A stretch of DNA of 64,000 nt from Pratylenchus scribneri (Eukaryota; Nematoda; Chromadorea; Rhabditida; Pratylenchidae), in contig JAQSEB010000001.1 in assembly GCA_030063045.1 (NCBI GenBank), forward strand, positions 3,534,001 to 3,598,000, in the 5' to 3' direction. Both the position numbers and the translations under genes were made by a program. The notes under the pieces were generated by a model. It was not told where the DNA came from, did no database searches, and was given only the letters and a program-made list of their open reading frames with translations. Positions within the stretch are counted from its first letter, which is position 1, and each line of letters begins with the position of its first letter. This document shows, piece after piece, positions 20,630 through 33,074 of the stretch.

Positions 20630-21840
20630 CGATTGTCAGATCTAGGATTTAAGTTGGGGCGAGAGATGGACCTAGGTGTCCGCCTTGGACCTACGCCGTA
20701 GGCCTAATAAGCCCATAGTGGCCCAAAATACATTATATTGATAAAGGGAACTCGAATTTTATTATTTATCTATTGTGTTGAAACCGGAAAAAGTAGGGTT
20801 CGGCGGTATCGGGATACCGGTCGGTATTGATACCGAAATACCGGGGGTTGGCCAATACCGTTACCGATTTGGCCAAAACCGCTACCGACCCCGGTAATAC
20901 CGTTACCGTTTTTTCGAATCGGTATTAGTCGGTATTGACAAGCACCCCAAAAAAGAGCATTTTCGACCAAATGTTTAAATTTTTTTCAGGCCAAATTATG
21001 ATTTTTCTTCTAAATGACATTTCAGCCTAATTTTAATTTTTTTTTATCAATTCGTTTTATCTCTTTTAATTTTATTATTGCCATCAATTTCTCACTTAAA
21101 TTTTGCAAGATTTTTGTTTTTTCCATTCCCTTTAAATAAAAAATATTAATTATGAAATATTTAGTAATAGAAAGTGAAATTATTATAAAAATGTCCATAT
21201 CAGCGGCGGAGCTTTGGCTGAAAATATTTTGGTCGTGAAGGCTAATTTGGACAAACTTTATTTGGCACCTGAAGTCGAAAGCGAGAGTGAAGAAAAAGAC
21301 GACGATATTTCGGAAGAACATGAAGAGTTTGAAGAGTAAAAAAATATTTGAGATTGATTTTAGAAAATGAATTTGATTTAAAAAAACATTGATTTTTGCA
21401 ATAAAAACATTTATTTTTAATTATTTTTTTTGAATTTTGAAAGAAAAAATTGATTTTAAATTTTTTTTGCCATTTTTCGTTCAAATACCGACTAATACCG
21501 AATACCGATTTCTGAAAATACCGTTACCGTTTACCGACCCCTGACTCAATACCGATACCGAATCCCGAGTGGGCTGGTACCGGCCAATACCGTTACCGAC
21601 TTTGGCCCCAAATACCGATACCGCCGAACCCTAGGAAAAAGGTGATAACAGGAAGTAGCAAAAGCGATAGAAAAAGTGAACATTTAGTGGCGAAAAATGA
21701 GCGAGTTTAAAAGGACAGATTGGGGCAATATTTGATTGATAGTATGACGGATAATTAGGTTAGGCAAAAAGTGGGAATATAGGAATATAGTAGGATGAAT
21801 AGAAAAAGTCATGTAGACATTATTGTCACTGACAAGATTG
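20630..21840 (+). repeat. Dispersed repeat D, copy 2, split by a hAT element
   Basis: The left half (20630-20793) has GGGGCGAGAG, GGACCTAGG, GCCCATAGTGGCCCAAAA and TTATTTATCTATTGTG. The right half (21634-21835) has GATTGGGGCAATATTTGATTG and GTAGACATTATTG. The halves are contiguous in copies 1 and 4, showing that the intervening 840 bp is an insertion. Confidence 0.75.
20794..21633 (+). mobile_element. Decayed hAT transposon with 8-bp target duplication
   Basis: Terminal inverted repeats begin TAGGGTTCGGCGGTATCGG at 20794 and mirror this at 21633. The flanking 8-mer GGAAAAAG occurs directly on both sides (20786-20793 and 21634-21641), the hAT signature. Subterminal DNA is rich in ATACCG(T/A)TACCG repeats. 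Internally a plus-strand frame (about 21203-21339) reads SGGALAENILVVKANLDKLY followed by an acidic tail and stop; this resembles the C-terminal end of the hAT dimerisation domain, so it is a deletion derivative of an autonomous element. Confidence 0.85.
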
Positions 21841-23340
21841 ATTGGATAAATGGATTATCAGATTTATGAGATATCGAGGAGAAATGTCGTTAAAATAAGT
21901 AGCAATAATTCCCGTTCCCCAAGTCTATTTAAATTTAATTAGCGAAAATAATATTACCTCTGGATTTTGACTAAAAGTGAGGGAGGAAGCCTATGGCTTT
22001 TGATGAATAAGGATTTTTTTTAAAAATGTGTCCAAAAATATTCAATTTCCATCATCATCGCACAACCATTGGCCCCCTTATTTGGGACTTCTTTATTTCG
22101 GAGTCCATCTGGCTTAATTATGCGCGCCCCACTGGCTTTGTATTGAATGAATGAACAATGAATTGAGTTGAGGGTGGAGGGAGAATGAAGAGCATTTCGG
22201 ATACTATCTACTGCTCGCTCATGAAAATGGAAATGGGAATTGAGGGCAACAGACAGAAGAGAGGAAACAATATCCGCTTTTGGGGGATGAATGTGTGTCG
22301 ATGATGGCCACCAATTTTGGGGATGGGCCCAAAAATATTTTGGGTGAAGGCGCACATTTTTCATTGATGGGAAATGGAAGTATTATTTTTGGACAATGTA
22401 AAATAATTGAGTATTAAAAGCAAAAAATGTGCATTATTTATTGAAAAATAATTTCAATTTGATTAAATTGTAATTAATTATTTGCATCTAAAAATAATTT
22501 TTTTTAAATTTTATTTTGCTTTTTGATTTCTATATGGATAAAATTATTTTTAGGATTAGGATATTTTCATTATTTTCACTAGGCCCACCTAATGATCGAT
22601 TTTATTTTATAAAAGTTTATGCTTATAAAAATGATTATTGTTTTCTTATAAACTTTATAATTGAATTTATTTTTATTTTAGTATATTTGCTATCTATTTG
22701 AGCTTTTGTTATTTATAAGTTTGGTTTATGTTACCATGGAAACATACATATTAGCTGCTGGAGGGAGTATTGGTATAGAATTGACCAGAAAAAGGCGGCT
22801 TTTGTTGGGCCAAATGAAGCAAAAAGAAATATAGGAAAGGCTTCCAACAATGACAAATTTTGTGTTCTAAAAATAGTAAATATTAAAATTTGTGGAAGAT
22901 AATATTTAATTGTTGTGAGGCCATTCAAAAAAACAGCTGGAAAATCAAATTATTTTAAATCAACGTAGATTGTTTTATATATATTTTTTTTGATAATATC
23001 TTGGGTACGGTTAAAAAAATGCAGCAGCAATATTGCGATGTTGAATTGTTGTTTTTGTTGTCAATTTTCCTTCAGAGGAATTTCTGAATTTACTATTGAA
23101 CATTATTAAAAATAGGCGAAGGAAGGCTTTAAGAGTGCCAAATCAATCAAATAAAATATAAATGCAATCAAGATTTTGGCCACCAAAAAGCCCACCTCCG
23201 GCATCTATTAATTCCGATCAAAATTTGCTGAAAATTAAAAAAAATGCGAATATATGTATTCCAATAATGTGAATTAATGAACAATATGGAAATTTTAAAG
23301 CAAAGTAATTGGGAAATATGTTTATGTCATGGTTAATATT
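21840..23340. other. Gap without supported genes
   Basis: AT-rich DNA plus a GC-elevated island at about 22040-22370. The 114-codon minus-strand frame in the island shows no intron signals or domain. Nothing else recognised. Confidence 0.5.
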
Positions 23341-23344
23341 TGAA

Positions 23345-23706
23345 ATTGGTTAATTCCAGAATTATCCAAATGCTTTGCCTGGTTAATTTTGGAAATCTCG
23401 GCTCCTAGATGTCGTAAGGATTCGAGAAAAGGCTCATTGGACCTGGCAGTCTATTTAGTAAATGATATATCAATTTTAGATAGGTTTAGAGATTAGTGTT
23501 AAGGCTAGGGGTACGGCGCCGGAAGCGGGATAGAAATCTAATGGAAAGTGTTTCTAACATTCTTATATTGGTCTAATAAAATTGAAATTTCATATAGTAA
23601 ATCATACTGAATCGAATGAGCCTATTATCGAGCTTTACGATAACTAGAAGCCGAAACTTCCAAAATTAGCTAACCAGGCGCCTGGATAATTCCGGAATTA
23701 ATCAAA
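23345..23706. mobile_element. Foldback element (about 360 bp)
   Basis: The left end GGTTAATTCCAGAATTATCC and the right end (GGATAATTCCGGAATTAATC) are inverted copies. Pairing continues inward through GCCTGGTTA, CTAATTTTGGAA-like, CTCGGCTCCTAG and AGGCTCATT for about 110 bp per arm. The inner GAAATTTCATATAGTAAATC and GAATCGAATGAGCCTATT match the arm of the hairpin units at 15-17 kb. No coding capacity. Confidence 0.75.
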
Positions 23707-23709
23707 TAT

Positions 23710-24885
23710 TCGCTGCAAAATAATATAATCAAAGCTCTGGCCAAAATTCATTTCAAAATGATGAAAAATTTTATTGTCATTTTTATTATTAAATAAAAAA
23801 ATATTTTAATAAAAAAGCATGCCATTGAAAAATATTATCAAGATTATAAATTCATTAAATTAATATCAATTAATATGCCAAAAAGCATTAGATAAAAAAT
23901 TAATTCCATAATTTGAATGAATTTAGGCTATCGTATTTGAATGAAAGCTAATTTAATATTATTCTATGTTAATCTAAGAATTTTTAATGACTTCTAATTC
24001 TATCAACTAAAGCTTAATTCGTTTAGGCGAATGAATGTTGCAAATTTTTTAGATTTTTAATTTCATATGGGTACATTTTGGAATTTTTTAAATTAAAATT
24101 TCTTCTTCACGAATTAGTATAATAATATTATTTTAATTTAAAAGCCTAGAAATTAATGAATAAAATATAATATAAAAATATATAATAAATAATTAAAGGA
24201 AATTAATTTCTCCATATATTTGCCTCCTTCAAATATGAATCAAAAACCGTATTCCACACTTTTGTGGCTTTGCGCTTGACTAATTCTCTTCTTTTACATC
24301 AGCTGCTGATGAGATTTGCTCTTATGGGATCTTTTCAAAAGTTTTTGGAGACATTTTCTCAGCAATCCCGGCTGTTGGTTTATTTTTCTTCCATTCATTT
24401 TGTGCCAAAAAGCAATTAGTTTGCGCACAAATATACACATTTTTATTCCTCATAATTCCGAAAATAGTCCTTCCTGCGAAAATTGTGGAAAAAAGGAAGA
24501 AAATCACTGAAAACATTGGCGCAAAATTGTAAATGAATGGAGGGTAGGGGGAAATGAACCAATGAGCGCGAAACATTTTGAAGATGCACATAAATATAAA
24601 TATTATCTTGGGGACTATCATTAAAATATTATTTAGCGCATTTTTTTCTGGGTGAATGAATTTTTCGTGAATTGTTGACCTATTGGAGGGAAATGGGAAA
24701 CATATTTTTGTTGAATAGGGTTTGAGTTGTTTTTGATTTTATAATTTTGCCAAAAATGAAAAATTGAGTAAATTGTTGATATGAGGGGAAAATTCGGGGA
24801 AAGAATTTTAATGTAAATGGCCTTTAAAAAGATGTCAATTAAATGTATAGTTTTTGTACATCGTCACAGTTTACAGTACTCAATA
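23710..24885. other. Gap without supported genes
   Basis: AT-rich DNA with one GC-elevated island (24280-24640). Frames in it are short and unsupported. Confidence 0.5.
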
Positions 24886-24887
24886 AG

Positions 24888-25808
24888 CAAAAGGTGGAAT
24901 TAAAATAGGCGGAATTATTCTAAGTAAAACAGTTGGAATTATTCTAAGCAAAAAAGGCGGAATTATTATAACTAACCAGGCGGAATTATTCTAAGCAAAA
25001 AAGGCGGAATTATTATAACTAACCAGGCGGAATTATTCTAAGTAAAACAGGCGGAATTATTATAACTAACCAGGCGGAATTATTCTAAGTAAAACAGGCG
25101 GAATTATTCTAAGCAAAACAGGCGGAATTATTCTAAGTAAAACAGGCGGAATTATTCTAAGCAAAACAGGCGGAATTATTCTAAGTCAAACAGGCGGAAT
25201 TATTCTAAGTTAACCAGGCGGAATTATTCTAAGTTGACCAGGCGGAATTATTCTAAGTTAACCAGGCGGAATTATTCTAAGTTGATCAGGCGGAATTATT
25301 CTAAGTTAACCAGGCTGAATTATTCTAAGTTAACCAGGCGGAATTATTCTAAGTAAAACAGGCGGAATTATTCTAAGTTAACCAGGCGGAATTATTCTAA
25401 GTTGACCAGGCGGAATTATTCTAAGTTGACCAGGCGGAATTATTCTAAGTTAACCAGGCGGAATTATTCTAAGTTGACCAGGCTGAATTATTCTAAGTCA
25501 AACAGGCGGAATTATTCTAAGTCAAACAGGCGGAATTATTCTAAGCAAAACAGGCGGAATTATTCTAAGTCAAACAGGCGGAATTATTCTAAGTCAAACA
25601 GGCGGAATTATTCTAAGCAAAACAGGCGGAATTATTCTAAGTAAAAAAGGCGGAGTTATTCTTAGCAAAACAGGCGGAATTATTCTAAGCAAAAAAGGCG
25701 GAATTATTCCAAGCAAAACAGGCGGAATTATTCTAAGCAAAACAGGCGGAATTATTCTAAGCAAAAAAGGCGGAATTAAAAAAGGTGGAATTATTCTTAA
25801 AAAGTGGA
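24888..25808. repeat. Minisatellite, 24-bp unit
   Basis: About 36 tandem copies of a 24-mer beginning GGCGGAATTATTCTAAG and ending in variable AAAACA, TTAACCA, TTGACCA, TCAAACA or CAAAACA. The unit length is a multiple of three, so a repetitive 80-codon frame (NYSK.NRR) runs through it by chance; there is no splice or start context for a gene. Confidence 0.95.
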
Positions 25809-25809
25809 A

Positions 25810-27310
25810 TTAAAAGAGACAATAAAATTTAAATTTGATAAATAAAATGAGAAAATTGTTAAATTACTTCAGATTTTTAATGAAATAAAATAAAATGTTA
25901 AATTATTTAAAACTTAAATATATTTTAAGCTGTCATTGCTATTATTTTGTGCCGATATAAATTCTTGAATAAATCTGACTGTGTTAATAGATAGGCACAA
26001 TTTTTGTTAAGGTTTTTAAAGTCGCGCATTTTTTGGTCATTATTTTTAAGCAATGTGACCATTCTGCTGTGTGGAATCTTCTACATATTTTCCCATTTCT
26101 TCCCTTAACTTCCTTCATTTGCTTTGGCACCAAAAGCTGCTTCTTTTTGCAAAGAGCATTTTGCCTGTGCCCCATCATTTTGTCCTCGGAAAAAGCGACG
26201 ATTTTGTCGCTTTGGGGGATTATGTTTTCGCAAAAAGGTCACACAAAAGGTAAATGCGGCTGATGGGATGGACGAGAATTACGTCAGCAAAAATGCCAAC
26301 GAAGGAAAATTGAAGTGAAAAAGGTCATTATTTAGGGTCAACCTCCGACGGAGAAGACATACTACAAATATGTAGCACATCCTTTTCCGGATTTTTTGCT
26401 ACAACGATAAAAAAATAACAAATTTTCTTAAAACAAAATAATTTAAAAGATTATTACAAAAAATATATTCAGTCAGACTTATTGGCAAATATCATAAAGG
26501 TTAAATATTTTCGGGATAAATTCTGTTGCCAATATTTTTGGAAAAAAGGGGAATAGCTGTAATCAAGTAAATTGAAGTGAATTAATGCAATGGTGTTTTC
26601 CTGAAAATTCTTTGCTTTTTTTGGATTTTCTTCAGTTTAAAATAATTTTGGCTAGAAAATACAGAATAATATCCAGTGAATTAAAAGTACAAAAATCCAT
26701 TAGCACATTCCAATTTTTTATTGCAACAATTTTGCCGAATACATCACCCATAGACATTTTACACCTACGCATCTCAAATATTTAAAACATTTTCCAAAAG
26801 CTTATTTAATGGCAATAAAATCACGAGAAAATATTGGGAAAGTGTCAAAACATTCCATAAAATTATATGTAATTAATTCTGAGTAAGATGGGATTAAAAA
26901 TTAAAATTGAAGGTGTCATCCACAGTAAAAATTCATTAAAGTTGACGCATAAATTACTATGGAAAATTAATTTAATTAAATGGTGATGAATTAAATTTCA
27001 TATACATGATATTCAATTGATCTCTAGAATAGAATATTATCAAACTGTCAGAAATTTTAGTCAAAATGGAAAATTTTTTCCTACCGTATTCCATCTATTA
27101 GATACTGATGAAATTATTGAATAAAATAAAAATATATAAATAAACAATTTCGTAAAAATGCATACTTTTAATTAAACTTTGTAACAATATGTTATTTATA
27201 ATTTTACACTAATATTTCATTAAATTCAAGATTTTATCTTTTAGCGAATTTTGAATTAAGACACAAATTTAATTTTACCTTTTTTACCTTCGACCCCATC
27301 TAATTTGTAA
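25810..27310. other. Gap without supported genes
   Basis: AT-rich with a GC-elevated island at about 26030-26300. Several overlapping frames there on both strands cancel each other as evidence. No RNA gene seen. Confidence 0.5.
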
Positions 27311-27319
27311 AAGAATAAA

Positions 27320-27792
27320 GGTACTTTCCTGTTAGCGGGGGGGGGGGGCAAGCCAATAACGGGGGGGGGGGGGCAGGTCAATAACGGGGGGGGGGGCAGG
27401 TCATTATAGGGGGGGGGCATATGTTAGAGACCTTTCCTATTAACGGGGGGGGGGGGCAGCTGATTTTTCATTTGCCCCCCCTCATAATGACCATCCGGTC
27501 CTTAATATATAGATCTTATAATTTATTATATGTTAGAGACCTTTCCTATTATAGGGGGGGGGGCATATGTTAGAGACCTTTCCTAATATAGGGGGGGGGC
27601 AGACCATCCGGTCCTTAATATATAGATCTTATTAAATATATATATCATATATATTAACGACCGGATGGTCAATAACGGGGGGGGCAAGTGTAAATTGGCT
27701 GCCCCCCCCCTATAATGACCTGCCCCCCCCCCGTTATTGACTTGCCCCCCCTGTTATTGACTTGCCCCCCCCCCCGCTAACAGGAAAGTACC
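27320..27792. mobile_element. hAT-like MITE with G-tract arms and 8-bp target duplication
   Basis: Terminal inverted repeats GGTACTTTCCTGTTAGCG followed by a long G run (left, 27320) and C run then CGCTAACAGGAAAGTACC (right, ending 27792). The 8-mer AGAATAAA flanks both sides (27312-27319 and 27793-27800). Inside are direct and inverted copies of G9-13 tracts with CAATAACG or CATATGTTAGAGACCTTTCC between them, and GACCATCCGGTCCTTAATAT twice. Many tracts could form G-quadruplexes. Non-coding. Confidence 0.85.
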
Positions 27793-27799
27793 AGAATAA

Positions 27800-30170
27800 A
27801 AGCACCATATTCCCCATGCCCGTGCCCATTATATTTCGCGCGCTTTCCATTTTAATCCCTTCGAAGGATTGTACTCTAAGAAATTTTTCGCGCAAATTGA
27901 GGTGTCCAGTCAAACTATCGAGGAAAGGGGATTGAAGGGAATGGAATCTGCCACTCGGGCCGATGGTCCCGCGGCTTTTGGTCCAACAAGCGGATATGCC
28001 CCACTTTGAAGTGAATTTTTGCCAGAAATGGAATATTCCTCCTTCTTTGCTATTGGCTTCCAATCCCCTCCCTATTGGCCATCCTCTCCGCGCACTCAGC
28101 ATTTTGGCACAAAATCCAGTCTTCCCTTTTTATAATGGCAATGGTGGGGCATTGGTGATGGCAGCGGCGAAGGAGACGGTAATATGTGACCTGTGACGTC
28201 AATGGAAAAGACGATGTTGAAAGAAAATAGGATGATCGCCTTCGAGAAATTTTATCAAGCAAAAATATTCAAAATGAAAAATAATCAAAATTTTAAAATT
28301 TGAATTTATTTTAAAAAACAATAAAAAAATATAAAATATTTCCGATTCCTGATGGAAAAAATCTATTTTTTCCTCAATAATAAAATATTCCATAATAGAA
28401 GATAGAACACATAAAAACATATTTTGGCACACCCCCACTCAAAAATGGGATGATGGCATGCAATCAAAATTTTAAATGCATGGCCGAAAGATTGTTCAGA
28501 TTATAAAGATATTAATAATAAATCAAAAATCTACATTTTTTTGTGTTTTACTCGAAAAATGGTAGCAATAATTTTTGTACCAGCAATTTTTGCATCCCTT
28601 CATTAAAAAAGTTCACAAATAATTGGATAATTAGCATCGTTTCCATTTTTGATTTATTTCCTTTTTTATATTCATTTTCTAAATGTCATCGAAGGGGCAA
28701 AACCGTACATTGATATCAAAATTTGGCTTTAAATAATTCTTAAAGAATTTGATTTTCTTATTTTAATTGGAAATCTAAAAATTTCATTTAATTTTTTTAT
28801 ATCACATGATTTCCATATTCATTCAAAATTATGATGAAGTAAAATTTCCTAATTTAATGTTGTAATTTTAATTTTATAAGGTCATAATTAGTAATTACTA
28901 TCGGAGATTACTAAAAAAGGATATGAAATTTGATTATATATTATATTTAAATTGAAGGGTTCATTTTTGGAAATAGAATTGTTGCCAAATTTAGTCGGCA
29001 AATAAAAATGAGTGCATTTTCTATATAAATTGTTACCCAATGTAAAAAAGCAATGTCTGGACTGGACATAAACAACAAAACATTTATTGCGTCACAAAAA
29101 ATTGTACAAATTTATAGTAGATATGAAATGCTTGGGGATGGGTTACTTTATTATTTTTGACGTCATAAAATGGGGAAAATAAATGTTTTTTAAAAAATGG
29201 ATGAAAAATTGGGGAAGTTCAAAACTGCTTAGAAAGCATAAATTTTGCACTTTTGTCAGCTATCAGATTTAAAAAAAACATATCTAAATATTTTCTAATG
29301 GAAATTTTAATAAAAAGATTTATATTTATTAATTAATTTAGTTTATAATTTTTTGTCAAATTGTTTTTATTTTATTTGATCCAATTATAATATATTTTAT
29401 CTAAATATATATTTTTTTAATATTAATATTTTATTCCAACATGAAAATGAAAACGTAACAATGGTCAAAGAATTTGAGCCCATCCTCTATGAATTGCAGC
29501 TTTTCTTCCGGTTTTTGATCGAATTATTTGCTTTATTCATTTGATCGCATTTTTGATCAAATCCCTCACATCCCACAAATTATAAAGTCAATTTGGATTT
29601 GCAAATGAAACAAAACTGCCCATGGAATATGATCGGAAGGGCAAAATGGAAACAATGACCAAATCTTTTGGGTGAATTTATCCGATTCTAGGATTTCCTT
29701 CGGAACACAAAGAATATAAAACAATTGAAAGAAGGGAGGAATAGTGGACCGGATGGACCCGCATCTTCCACTGCGAGCTTTGAGGAATGGCTTTGGGCTT
29801 GATCAACGCGGATTTGTGGCCAAATGGAAACATATCCGGCTTTAAAAGATGTGGGCTTTTTGTTTTATATTTTTATTGTTTTTTTGGCCATTGTTCCTTT
29901 GCGGTTCTTCTATTCTTTATGGCTGAAGCTGAGCCAGCTATTTAGGCTGAATATCTTTGTGGTCGGTTTACGCACTCCATTCATTTGGCCTTATCTTATT
30001 TTCAGAAGAATTTCATCCAAATAAATTCAACTTTCTTCTGAAATTCTATTTATTTGCATATTTTACGTTGAATTTCTGTTCAATTTCCTAAAATCCATTT
30101 TCCGAATCATCTTAATTAAAATTTAAATCCACATTGGACATTGCCCAATTTTGGGCTGAATTGGCCAAGG
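27800..30170. other. Gap without supported genes
   Basis: AT-rich DNA with GC-elevated islands at about 27800-28200 and 29460-29850. A 66-codon hydrophobic frame at 29824-30024 has no partner exons. The last part is the upstream region of the Pro/Ala-rich gene. Confidence 0.5.
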
Positions 30171-30175
30171 AAAAA

Positions 30176-33071
30176 ATGTTTTCTAAACGGCAAAATTTCC
30201 CAACTTCTCTCAAAGCAATGTGATTTTTTGAATATTTTTAAAAATTAATTTCACTGTTAAAGGAATTGGCAAAATAATTGAATAAATTTAATTTTATTTC
30301 AGCTCGTTGATTTCCTTTTTGTGTGCCCAAAATGCACTGGCACAAATTGTGCCTCCTCCCCAACTTCTGCCCACATTGCCTCCAGCCGGACCATTGCCAT
30401 CTGGCCTTGTCCCAGTGCCAGCCATTTTTTGCACATTTGGGGCACCTTGTCCACCACCTCCGCCACAACCTCCGGCACCAGGAGTCCCAGAGGTAAATTC
30501 GAATTTTTGTCAGAGGACATTAGAATTAGGAAGTATTTGTTGGTTATCCGTGCACCAGATTTTGAACACCCCCAAAAATGTTCTCCTATATAAACCATAG
30601 CGCGACTTTAAAATACTAATAAGAAATCGAGATGGCATTGTAGTAAGGAATAGGGATCCTAGAATAAAGATGAGATGTGCCAACCATAATGATTAATGAC
30701 TAATTTATTTAAATCTTAAATGATGGCTTGACTCTGGGTTTGTCAATACCGTAAAGCAGAGATTGTGGGTTAATTTAAATTTGCTAAAAGCAATATTTAA
30801 TAGAAGAAATGACAAAATAAACGGAAAGGTTAATGTTCCTGCGTCACAGAATTTTCCAGAGTAATGGACCTTATATTAATCTGACATTCTCATTTTAATC
30901 TGCCACGAAAATGGAAATATGGGAAAGCAATGGAATGTGTCCAATTCTATGAATTTTGCATTTTTATATGAAAGATGTACAGTAAATTTGAGAAAATTGA
31001 TTTTTGATGGTTTCGGCAATTTAAGATTGTATTGATGTTAAATTTAATTTTGGAATGGCGAATTATTAGATTTTTGATCAAATTTATAAATCGAAATTTT
31101 AGGTAGAAAGCCCTCCATTGGAATTGTATTATCCACCAACGCCACCAGCACCAGCGGTTGGCTGCCAATTTCCAGCTCAACCAGCAGCAGCTGCTACACC
31201 CATGCCTCCATGTGGCCAATTGCCAGCTTCACCACAGCCATCACGTAATTTTTATTTTAATTTCAAATATTGTAATATTATTGTCTAATTTAGCACCGGT
31301 AGTCGGACAAGAAGCCCCAGGGCAAATTTTTGCACAGCCAGCAGTTCCGGCACAATATGGTGTTCCGGGTGCTGTTGCTGCGCCAGGACAAGCGATGGGA
31401 CCAGCACCAGGTTTGATTTCAATAGACACAATTTATTTCTTATAATTTCTTAATGATTTGTTTTAATTGAATTAAAAATGGAAATATATTCATTTATTTG
31501 TCCAAATATATTTAATAAAAATATGGAAAAATTAAGTAGTAATTACTCCTCCACCAGCAGCAGTTGCTACAGTCCCAGCAGTTCCACCAGCGGCAGTTGG
31601 TGGCCCTGTCTTAGCCAGACCAATTGTAATTTTTCAAATTTTATTTTAATTCTAATAAAATTTAATTAAATATTCATAGTGCAAATAATATCAAATATTT
31701 TTCATCAATTAAATTAAAAAATTTAATATATTTTGAAATAAAATAATATAATAATTGATGAAGTAGAAAATTAAAAAGAAAATCTTAAAAAATATTCAGG
31801 CATTCGGATATGTTCGAATGTTATCTCCTGAAGTACCGTTACCACCAATTCCTGCCACTCCTGTGCCAATGCCCGCTCCGTTGCCGGCGCCATCTCCGCC
31901 ACCTCCTCCTGTTGTTTATGAACCAATTCCACCAGCACCAGGTATTTTAATAATTAATTTAAATCAATAATAAAATAATTTAGATCAATAAAATAATTAA
32001 AAATTCTTTTAAAAAATTCATTAAAAATTTATTTTAATTCCAGCCCCAGTGCCAGTGCCAGCTCCATTGCCAGCTCCTCTGCCAGCATTTCCTGCCAGCC
32101 GAACAGCATTTTTCTTTGATTTTGGCGGAATTGTGCCTCCTCCACTTCCACCTGTTGCCCCCATTCCACTGCCACCTCCAACTTTGGCCACCCCTACCCC
32201 ATTGCCAGCACCAGTCTATTTGGCACCTACTCCACCGCCAGTGCCGGTGCCGCCTCCAATGGCTGGTGAAGAACCAAAAATTATTATTTTTTTATATAAA
32301 TAAAAATTCAGTAGCCGCGGCCCCAATTGTGCCAGCTCCATTCCGTCCACTAACCCTTCAAGATTTCATCCAAGTTGTACCCGAAACCCAATTGCCAATG
32401 CCGGCGCCAGCCGTCGTCGAATCAGCCGCACCAATTCCAGCCGGTAAAAAAAAATAAAAAATTAACTAATTTTGTTAATAAAAATTAAATTTAATTTAAT
32501 ATTTCCCTACAGAACCAGTGGCCCCTGCTCCAATTCCGCCGGCTTTATGTCCCAATAGTTGGCTTTCCATTGCGGCTGCCTCCGGTTCTGCCCTTTGTCT
32601 TCCCTCCGCATTCCCCACCGTCGCCGGAATGCCGCCTCCGGCAATTTTGCCTGCCTCCGTCACATCCGTAGCCGTCGATGTGAATGGAGTGCCGATTCCT
32701 GTGCCGGCTGCCCCAGCTTTGCCTCCTTCTCCACCACCAGCTTTAGTGCCACCTCCTCCGCCAGTTGTGGCTGCGGCACCTCCATTGATTGGGCCAAGGT
32801 AAATTTTTAATGTTTTGTTTTTTGTACAAATTTAATTAAAATAATATAAATGTTAAAAATTACAAAAAAAATATTTCAAAAAATTTACAGACCAGCGCCA
32901 TTGGCCTATGCCCCGGCTGTGCCCGTGCCTGCCCCTGCTGTATTCCCTGCTGCCTCTCCAGCCCCATTGCCGCCAGTTTGGCTTGGCCCATACAAAAAAT
33001 ATGTGGCCGGAGAGAGAAAAGCCGCTGCATCAAATGCCGGTCAACAAGCGGCGAATCAGCAGAAGAATTAA
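30176..33071 (+). CDS. Secreted Pro/Ala-rich repetitive protein
   Basis: Predicted secreted structural or gland protein of roughly 500 residues in about nine exons. Exon 1 (30176-30219) ends in phase 2 at GT, and the exon at 30303 completes it in frame, giving MFSKRQNFPTSLK, then AISLISFLCAQNALA and a likely cleavage before Q; this match of phase and signal peptide decided the start. Later exons (about 31103, 31270, 31542, 31800, 32045, 32313, 32515, 32891) are dominated by PAP, PVP and PLP runs, with scattered cysteines (IFCTFGAPC, VGCQFP, MPPCGQ, ALCPNSW). The last exon ends in a non-repetitive basic tail (WLGPYKKYVAGERKAAAS) with stop at 33069-33071. Exons keep frame across introns, so the repeat is selected. 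No named family is recognised; cuticle, extensin-like or gland-secretion roles are possible. Confidence 0.75.
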
Positions 33072-33074
33072 TCA

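Noticed and set aside
22020..22364. 114-codon minus-strand frame in a GC-elevated island
   Set aside because: No signal peptide, domain, splice sites or homologous exon nearby; similar chance frames occur in the other islands.
25402..25644. 80-codon frame of NYSK.NRR repeats
   Set aside because: The frame exists only because the 24-bp minisatellite unit is a multiple of three; no start context, splice sites or flanking exons.
24888..25808. CRISPR-like array
   Set aside because: The repeats are directly tandem without unique spacers and the genome is eukaryotic.
27734..28102. 122-codon minus-strand frame
   Set aside because: Its C-terminal end runs into the G/C-tract MITE and overlapping frames on the other strand are equally open.
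29824..30024. 66-codon hydrophobic frame
   Set aside because: Rich in Phe/Leu/Ile as expected from T-rich DNA; no partner exon and it lies upstream of the Pro/Ala-rich gene in a region without splice structure.
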